Assembly (NCBI GenBank): GCA_002690445.1
Contig: NZER01000044.1
Span: 1 to 11,637, forward strand
DNA length: 11,637 nt
DNA from: Candidatus Pacearchaeota archaeon
GTDB taxonomy: Archaea; Nanoarchaeota; Nanoarchaeia; Pacearchaeales; GW2011-AR1
Reading direction: 5' to 3'
Positions 7,901 through 11,637 of the stretch are shown piece after piece (the first letter of the stretch is position 1; every line of letters begins with the position of its first letter). The notes beneath the pieces were generated by a model. That model saw only the letters and a list, made by a program, of their open reading frames with translations, was not told where the DNA came from and ran no database searches. The translations under genes and the position numbers were made by a program.

Positions 7901-8093
7901 AGTTTGACGTAGGACTAATAGAATTGAAGACATCTTCTAAGAGAAGTGGGCATCCCCCTTCTCCAAACTCTGTAATATCTTCCATCTGAATCGTTTTCTC
8001 AGAAGTGCGATAGATATAGTCATCAATAAGATGAACAGGATGTTCATTTACATATCTGTCTATAGACTTTATTAAATTCTGAGAGGTGCTCAT
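4950..8093 (-). CDS. Large protein of unknown function downstream of portal, possible internal head protein, 1047 aa
   Basis: I do not recognise a known family. Regions in order: an ordered N-terminal part (1-85); an Ala/Gly-rich helix (84-106), too short and charged to be a clear membrane segment; basic helical sequence with GFKGGFKSQW at 127-136 (KGGFK recurs at 540-544); helices 155-270; an acidic low-complexity segment 421-491 in which 35 of 71 residues are Asp or Glu; basic Ala/Lys-rich helices 590-790, including SKSAKKGWQTRRKN at 669-682; two 25-residue repeats at 792-841; and a better ordered C-terminal domain from about 895 to 1047. The start has AGGA 9 bases upstream and the ATG overlaps the portal stop (ATGA). 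It is probably made with portal and the kinase-like protein. The acidic and basic halves and the position fit a scaffold-like, internal or ejected protein, but no motif proves any of these. Confidence 0.82.
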   Translation of the reverse strand: MSTSQNLIKSIDRYVNEHPVHLIDDYIYRTSEKTIQMEDITEFGEGGCPLLLEDVFNSISPTSNYFLRSYDLLIKADEELQEAGGAGVGEGTAKIAGAAVGAAKVAKRKFATSTAKFAPWSASWRQGFKGGFKSQWAVEQKANKPVQSTMHDENPRAYYKERGKLAAEFAQTHDDFEKGKITKTQLNKKLGVTPSKRNNDGTINKGQFRHGNQDKGERAERKELIGKLANDEKLGKNERHRLNELTSKMSIAERANEIGTDLDMVEYHVNQIERASNPMLRALDPRLSQVIPPQGKMPERFGDASAMKAISGRFKKNVLRGVPASDVTPSKARDSQMIASQAGQAKIDEQRAQEKKAEWDTYKQAVTEQKEQAAGGKGGDTEDREYLKPGQKPPKDVQEQKSDRGARYYSKKEAEQVKAAKTEEAEEPKEEPKEETSSTEEDAPKTEGDESEDKPTPKDEAEETETEDTDSEDEQREADIETEESKDESHEGQLKQSVQEYQDAIGTPQEQEALRLLHGNMRATVDRGEQSVEDVNNWVKGGFKGTEGLNAVDFDIYDKPMPTVPDKPKKIKLPTGKQEKGEAYRERREGMSPEEKEAALTSAIETAASGDSGAERNGFWDAVKQGWQVGVGEAQKAAAAREVKRAEEVTNFVDKFATAEEEGRAKGRSKSAKKGWQTRRKNARDEAINELVDYTKLYGQQKAKKLLSAISERADPAMQTALKRFNTEIDGVKSVVGENTKAAKKEARKTKIVGQRAARKLGRKGRRAAADAMGALSGALGTGKQTVGDASARIIDKLPTNAEDAVAVAQTLQGQVMGMIDKLPTDAAVYDVIDAVADKAVEMGSNAGESLEAGRKRLGIPRIRYGKTSILGKDPKARSQASIYGVESGNKKKGLSRQLGFRLSEDGFFEMGGYFYKTDDRLQLLLKELNDTLLPTTDSVVMKLENYLSKVRDKSATDHDKTVLFLDALTLATEYELSTEDAATFASEMVSKSNASLHDYLDRLNVSGDVFLKANLDTYRTDHVAGVSEMVDAVILLDALNKVGVEK
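5571..5720 (-). repeat. Two tandem 25-residue repeats inside the 1047-aa protein
   Basis: Residues 792-816 and 817-841 align, each starting with an IDKLPT core (ARIIDKLPTNA and MGMIDKLPTDA) followed by an Ala/Val-rich amphipathic helix. The repeat is clear in the protein and partly visible in the DNA (aggaagcttgtcaatga versus aggaagtttgtctatca on the plus strand), so it is probably an old local duplication. Confidence 0.65.
6621..6833 (-). repeat. Acidic low-complexity segment in the 1047-aa protein
   Basis: Residues 421-491 are made of Glu, Asp, Lys, Thr, Ser and Pro in short irregular repeats such as EEPKEEPKEE and EETETEDTDSEDE; 35 of 71 are acidic. It is likely disordered and separates two basic helical regions of the same protein. 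The biased codons also open a false Lys/Arg-rich frame on the same strand. Confidence 0.75.
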
Positions 8094-9943
8094 ACGTTCG
8101 GTTCCTCTTCGGTAGGTAGTGACATACCACCTTCACTCATTGGGGGAGGAGGTAATCCACCCTCCATTCCGGGCGGACCGCCCTCTACGCCTGCCATTGC
8201 AGGCATCTCTGCTCCGGGCATGCCTCCGGGCATAGTAGGAGGACCTCCGGGCATTCCGGGCTGAGCACCGGGAACCTGAGGAAGTTTCTTATAAGTAAAT
8301 CGTAATTCTGAACCTTTAGTCTTAACAGCTTCGTAACCTAACTGCATCATCGCTAAAGCATTATCTATACGTTGCTTCTCTATCATGAGATCATCAGCTT
8401 CATTCTTCTCACGAGGAGGCGTTAAAGTAATATTCCAATCAGTAATACCTAACTCATCTAGCAGTCTAGGGAGAATATTTTTATTAACTACTGACTGATA
8501 AGACTCAACCAAATTTTCATGCATTGATGTCTCAGCAGTCTCTTTACCCCCAGATAAACCGCCACCAACACCTCTAGTGTCGCCAGTGAATAAGGGAGTT
8601 ACCCCCCACAACATAGCAACACGCTCTCTTATCTCCTGCCTTACAGGAAGATAATCAAGTTCTTGAAATGTGTAAGCAAGCTTGACGAAGTCCGTCTTAC
8701 CTCTGTTAGATCTAGCAGAAGCCGCTACCCACGGAAATGTGTTTGGATCATTAAGCATCTGCATCTTGATCCGCTCAATCTCTGTCTCCAAAGATTCTGG
8801 ATCATCAGTGTAGGTAATTAACAATCCCGGTGGTATACGACGCTCGTACCAATACCTATAGAGGGTCCTGTCAGCCCCAACGAGAGCCAATATCTTCTCA
8901 AAGACTGTTAGTACTGGACTGTATCCATAAGTCTTCGATGGATTGAAATAAGAGGTGTGTAGTATTTCACCAGCAGTGTAGTACCTATAGCGCCCACGCC
9001 AGTAATATCTAAACATCGCTGGTAGTAATTTACCGTCACAAATGTAGCCATCTTGATTGATGACATCACAACGTCCCGGCGAAGTATGTGTCTGTTGCTC
9101 TCTGTGAATAGGACAGAGCCAATGAGATCTTTCAGGAAGACCATCCTTTCTATCAATGTCGTACTCAGTAAGGGCCGGATGTAATCGAGTTATCTCAAAG
9201 ATACGTTGCTGCGCAACCTCACCTGTCTCACGATCAATCTCATATTCTTTGTTTAAAAGAAGGAAACCATCATCGGCAATAAGTACATCCATCATGAACT
9301 CTTGTAGTACATCAATTAAGTTCTGATGGAAACTATTCACATCTTTAGCCAGAACATCAAACGCGTTCTGTTGAGAATGATCTGGAATAGTCATCTCTAC
9401 TTGGATACGTTTACCCTCTTCATCGCGCTTCCAACGCTTAACTTCTTTCAAAACCATTCGTTCAAGTTTCGCGTCGTACACATTTTCTGTTACCGACTCA
9501 AATGCGTAACATTCATCACAATGCGTATCGTCAGGGTCATCTGACTTTTTATCACAGTTTGGACATTTAACTACAAATTTTTGTTCCCAAGAACTAAACC
9601 CACGTCTAAAGACTTCTCGTTGTATAGCAAGTACTACAGAACGTATCTCTGTTACTTGATAAGAAAGTACATAAAGGTCCTGAAGTATCGACCTTCTATA
9701 TATAAACTGTTGACGAACCCAGTCTTGAATGATGGCATCAAGACCAAGAGGGGACATACGTCCGGCAGAAGAGCCGCCTGACTGGGCCGTTTGTGCAGAC
9801 TTGACGATCTCGTCTAAAGTACCAAGAACACCCTGCATCTTTTGATAGCTTTCAACACCATCCGGTAGGGAAGCAAGACCGCCAGTACCGTTAGACTGCC
9901 CGCCTGTGCCGAAGGTATTTGCTAACGCATCAAGAATTCCCAT
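8090..9943 (-). CDS. Phage portal protein with two zinc-binding-like insertions, 617 aa
   Basis: The portal forms the dodecameric ring at one vertex of the head through which terminase pumps DNA and to which the tail joins. Evidence: helical N-terminal arm with IIQDWVRQQFIYRRSILQDLY (71-91, typical start of the portal core); core strand and helix segments with LHPALTEYDIDR (254-265) and GEILHTSYFNPSKTYGYSPV (325-344), the latter being a portal hallmark; long stem helix near EIERIKMQML (388-397); VRQEIRERVAMLWGVTPLFTGD (434-455). Length is usual for larger portals. Unusual are C127/C130/C142/C145 and C277/H280/C292/C302, two metal-site-like clusters, and a Pro/Gly/Met-rich tail 555-605. Its ATG overlaps the terminase end by 14 bases and has AGGA 10 bases upstream; its stop overlaps the next gene by 4. 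Portal identity is well supported by sequence pattern and by its place after terminase. Confidence 0.9.
   Translation of the reverse strand: MGILDALANTFGTGGQSNGTGGLASLPDGVESYQKMQGVLGTLDEIVKSAQTAQSGGSSAGRMSPLGLDAIIQDWVRQQFIYRRSILQDLYVLSYQVTEIRSVVLAIQREVFRRGFSSWEQKFVVKCPNCDKKSDDPDDTHCDECYAFESVTENVYDAKLERMVLKEVKRWKRDEEGKRIQVEMTIPDHSQQNAFDVLAKDVNSFHQNLIDVLQEFMMDVLIADDGFLLLNKEYEIDRETGEVAQQRIFEITRLHPALTEYDIDRKDGLPERSHWLCPIHREQQTHTSPGRCDVINQDGYICDGKLLPAMFRYYWRGRYRYYTAGEILHTSYFNPSKTYGYSPVLTVFEKILALVGADRTLYRYWYERRIPPGLLITYTDDPESLETEIERIKMQMLNDPNTFPWVAASARSNRGKTDFVKLAYTFQELDYLPVRQEIRERVAMLWGVTPLFTGDTRGVGGGLSGGKETAETSMHENLVESYQSVVNKNILPRLLDELGITDWNITLTPPREKNEADDLMIEKQRIDNALAMMQLGYEAVKTKGSELRFTYKKLPQVPGAQPGMPGGPPTMPGGMPGAEMPAMAGVEGGPPGMEGGLPPPPMSEGGMSLPTEEEPNV
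8129..8281 (-). repeat. Pro-Gly-Met-rich tail repeats of the portal
   Basis: Residues 555-605 consist of irregular units such as GMPGGPPTMPGGMPGAEM and GGPPGMEGGLPPPP. In the DNA this shows as recurring ccgggcat / ccgggcgg words on the plus strand. The tail is likely flexible and may contact terminase, tail adaptor or packaged DNA. Confidence 0.6.
9038..9115 (-). other. Second Cys/His cluster of the portal
   Basis: C277-x2-H280-x11-C292-x9-C302 in the portal has the spacing of a four-ligand metal site. It sits between two core segments (LHPALTEYDIDR and the YYWRGRYRYYTAGEILH stretch), so it is probably a surface insertion stabilised by zinc. Confidence 0.5.
9509..9565 (-). other. First zinc-ribbon-like cluster of the portal
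   Basis: CPNC (127-130) and CDEC (142-145) are separated by 11 residues rich in Asp, the classic spacing of a zinc knuckle pair. It is inserted early in the portal, after the helix ending REVFRRGFSSWEQKF. Confidence 0.65.
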
Positions 9944-11637
9944 TAATATAGATTCCTGCTACTTCTCGTAATGATTCTTCATTAGGCGGATTGGACATAG
10001 CCCAATCTCCGTTATCTAACAGCCACCGTGTACCGCAGATTATACACACTTTCCTAGTCGCTACACCAGAATCTCGTAACCTATTTCCCATTGTGTCAGA
10101 ATATTCAATACCTCCAATACGCTTACACAGTTCACAGCTATCTGTAGGACTACTTACAACACTATCCTTAACAGATTCTTGTCCAAAATCTTTACGAGGA
10201 TCATAAATATTAGTACCTTTATTTTCTGCTTCTTTAGCAATTACATCTGGATTGGTATAGATAGGAGAAAGACTTCCCATTATTTTCATTCCAGTGACAA
10301 CGGAACTTTCCTTCAACACACCATGAACCGCCCCTGCAACAGCATCAGCGCGATCCTTATTCATTCCTGTGCGTGCTTCAATACGTTCTCCGTAAACAAC
10401 ATCTAATCCTAAAAGTTCTTCAATAGTTCCTTCTTCAAAATATCCATCAAATCTCTCTTGATAAATTAGATCCTTTAAGGTGTCATATGCTTCTCTAGTA
10501 CGTGTAACAGACTTGTACTTAGCGGGAATGTTCTTGCTTTGTAGCTCTTGAAGAGAGCTTACGGATTGATAGTTATCGTAAGTAACACTGAGAATTTTAT
10601 AGTCATCATCACGAAGACCTAAGATAAAGTCTTCTATCTCTTTAAAATTAACGTCTTTCTCAGGCTCAGGAATCCATGTCTTTATCAGATCTAAGACAAT
10701 CTTTTCATCTTCTCGATGAGCTATGCCCAACGCAGCGTTAGAATGACGCAAGCCTAAATCGACATGAATAAAATATTTATGTTTCTTATCCATAAGAGAT
10801 TCATCTCGAATGGGCTTCAATCCCACACGCGATACTTTCTCCGTAACAGGATCAATCTCTGCATCAAAAGCACGTAACACAGGAAGCGGTTCTTTTATGA
10901 AAGCATCTCTAGCAAATGGAGGATCACATTCAAATCTAGCTTTAGCTAAAATAGGATCAGTTACATAGAAATCTTCAAAATCTTCTTTCTTTTTTGAAGG
11001 ATTAAAGTCCCATGTAGCATAAGGAGCACCATTAGCTTTACATGACACATATGTTCGATCTTCTGTCTGTCCTGTTAGAAATCTTTTTTGAATAAAAGAT
11101 CCTCTAAATCGAGGCCAAGACAGAGAAATTATCTTACCTACTCCCGGAAAACGAGACTGAACCAGAGACTTAGCCGTGTCATAAATACCTTCTGCTCCAA
11201 CCGCACGCTGACTTCTACTTCTTCGAAGCTCTTGCTCACTCTTAAAAGCATCAATCTCATCTAACACAATAAGAATTGGTGTGTATCCCTGCCATGCCTC
11301 GTTCTCTGAGTTACCACTAATTAAACGAATGTTCTTATTAAAGGTAACAAGGTTGGCTGTCATCCTATGAGGAATGTAATAAGGCGTACCTTCTTCAAAC
11401 AAAGGAGCCGCACGAAGAACATTCGCAAGAGTACTAAAGTAGATATTCTTAGCTAAATCGGCATTGGGAGCAACGTTTATTGAATCAATAAAGCTATTAG
11501 TATCCATATTGAAAAAACGTTGAGGACTTCGAAGACAGTGCAGCAAGTAAATAATTCTAAGATTGATAAATATAGAACAGGTATCTTTGCCCGACCCTTG
11601 TCCTGCCATTAATACGCCCTCAGTAAAAAGAGGCTTA
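9930..11637 (-). CDS. Terminase large subunit, ATPase and nuclease (N-terminus beyond the window)
   Basis: This is the packaging motor: an ATPase that drives phage DNA into the head and a nuclease that cuts concatemers. The frame is open to the right edge; residues KPLFTEGVL precede the first ATG (11609), which is internal because Walker A follows at once. Numbering from that Met: Walker A GQGSGKDT at 3-10; Walker B ILIVLDEID at 112-120 (D117, E118); probable coupling motif SLSWPR at 162-167; RNase H-like nuclease with acidic residues D284 (HVDLGLRHS), D345 (SVTYDNYQSV) and D419/D422 (KDRADAVAGA). An added C-terminal cluster C492/C495 and C522/C525 looks like a zinc ribbon. All catalytic residues seen are intact. 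About 25-60 residues may be missing at the N-terminus, judged from usual Walker A position. The 3' end overlaps portal by 14 bases. Identity is secure. Confidence 0.93.
   Translation of the reverse strand, partial: KPLFTEGVLMAGQGSGKDTCSIFINLRIIYLLHCLRSPQRFFNMDTNSFIDSINVAPNADLAKNIYFSTLANVLRAAPLFEEGTPYYIPHRMTANLVTFNKNIRLISGNSENEAWQGYTPILIVLDEIDAFKSEQELRRSRSQRAVGAEGIYDTAKSLVQSRFPGVGKIISLSWPRFRGSFIQKRFLTGQTEDRTYVSCKANGAPYATWDFNPSKKKEDFEDFYVTDPILAKARFECDPPFARDAFIKEPLPVLRAFDAEIDPVTEKVSRVGLKPIRDESLMDKKHKYFIHVDLGLRHSNAALGIAHREDEKIVLDLIKTWIPEPEKDVNFKEIEDFILGLRDDDYKILSVTYDNYQSVSSLQELQSKNIPAKYKSVTRTREAYDTLKDLIYQERFDGYFEEGTIEELLGLDVVYGERIEARTGMNKDRADAVAGAVHGVLKESSVVTGMKIMGSLSPIYTNPDVIAKEAENKGTNIYDPRKDFGQESVKDSVVSSPTDSCELCKRIGGIEYSDTMGNRLRDSGVATRKVCIICGTRWLLDNGDWAMSNPPNEESLREVAGIYINGNS
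9954..9957 (-). promoter_or_regulatory. Ribosome binding site of portal, inside the terminase gene
   Basis: AGGA is followed by 10 bases and then the portal ATG at 9943. It lies within the last codons of terminase, so portal translation is likely linked to passage of ribosomes through the terminase end. Confidence 0.55.
10035..10136 (-). other. C-terminal zinc-ribbon-like cluster of terminase
   Basis: CELC and CIIC, separated by 26 residues with likely beta strands (IEYSDTMGN, ATRKVCIICGTRWLL), match a zinc ribbon. It follows the nuclease domain after a roughly 60-residue linker and is not part of the minimal terminase fold. Confidence 0.6.

Noticed and set aside
11607..11609. ATG as the true start of terminase
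   Set aside because: Walker A begins two residues later, and the frame stays open upstream to the edge with plausible sequence (KPLFTEGVL), so the start lies outside the window.
1..11637. tRNA genes, CRISPR arrays, insertion sequences or attachment sites
   Set aside because: Nearly all bases are coding with intact frames; I saw no cloverleaf, no spaced direct repeats and no transposase or integrase motifs. The presence of a CCA-type enzyme made tRNAs worth looking for, but none was found.

Overview
The window reads as a continuous piece of the late (DNA packaging and virion) region of a tailed double-stranded DNA phage (Caudoviricetes) or prophage. All seven genes lie on the minus strand, are tightly packed and often overlap, so the map is read from the right edge leftwards. 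The host cannot be named. The one clear promoter is of the bacterial sigma-70 type and the ribosome binding sites are AGGA/AGGAG-like, so a bacterial host is likely.

Order of transcription: (1) large terminase subunit, 9930-11637, cut by the right edge just before its Walker A motif, with a four-cysteine zinc-ribbon-like tail; (2) portal protein, 8090-9943, with two Cys/Cys-His clusters and a Pro-Gly-Met-rich C-terminus; (3) a 1047-residue unrecognised protein, 4950-8093, with a strongly acidic middle and a basic, helical, Ala/Lys-rich second half; (4) an 894-residue protein, 2266-4950, whose C-terminal third carries the motif set of an atypical kinase fold (PI3/4-kinase, HipA, FAM20C-like). 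Genes 1-4 overlap by 14, 4 and 1 bases, consistent with a translationally coupled operon.

A 77-base gap follows gene 4 and holds a near-ideal promoter (TTGACA, 19-base spacer, TGCTATAAT). It serves a second block: a 99-residue protein (1889-2188), a 160-residue acidic protein (1414-1896), and a class II tRNA nucleotidyltransferase / poly(A) polymerase-like enzyme (1-1408, cut by the left edge). This block could also be reached by read-through from genes 1-4, since no terminator is visible between them.

Terminase and portal form the packaging motor. The two giant proteins after the portal sit where many phages encode minor head or ejected proteins, so the kinase-like domain is a candidate for an enzyme carried in the virion and delivered to the host; this is inference. 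The nucleotidyltransferase has an unusual N-terminal extension of about 100 residues with a basic 'VF-R-R-WVNP' motif that is also found near the N-terminus of the kinase-like protein. That raises the possibility that both enzymes share a virion-targeting or processing signal. No tRNA, CRISPR array, insertion sequence, integrase or attachment site was seen.
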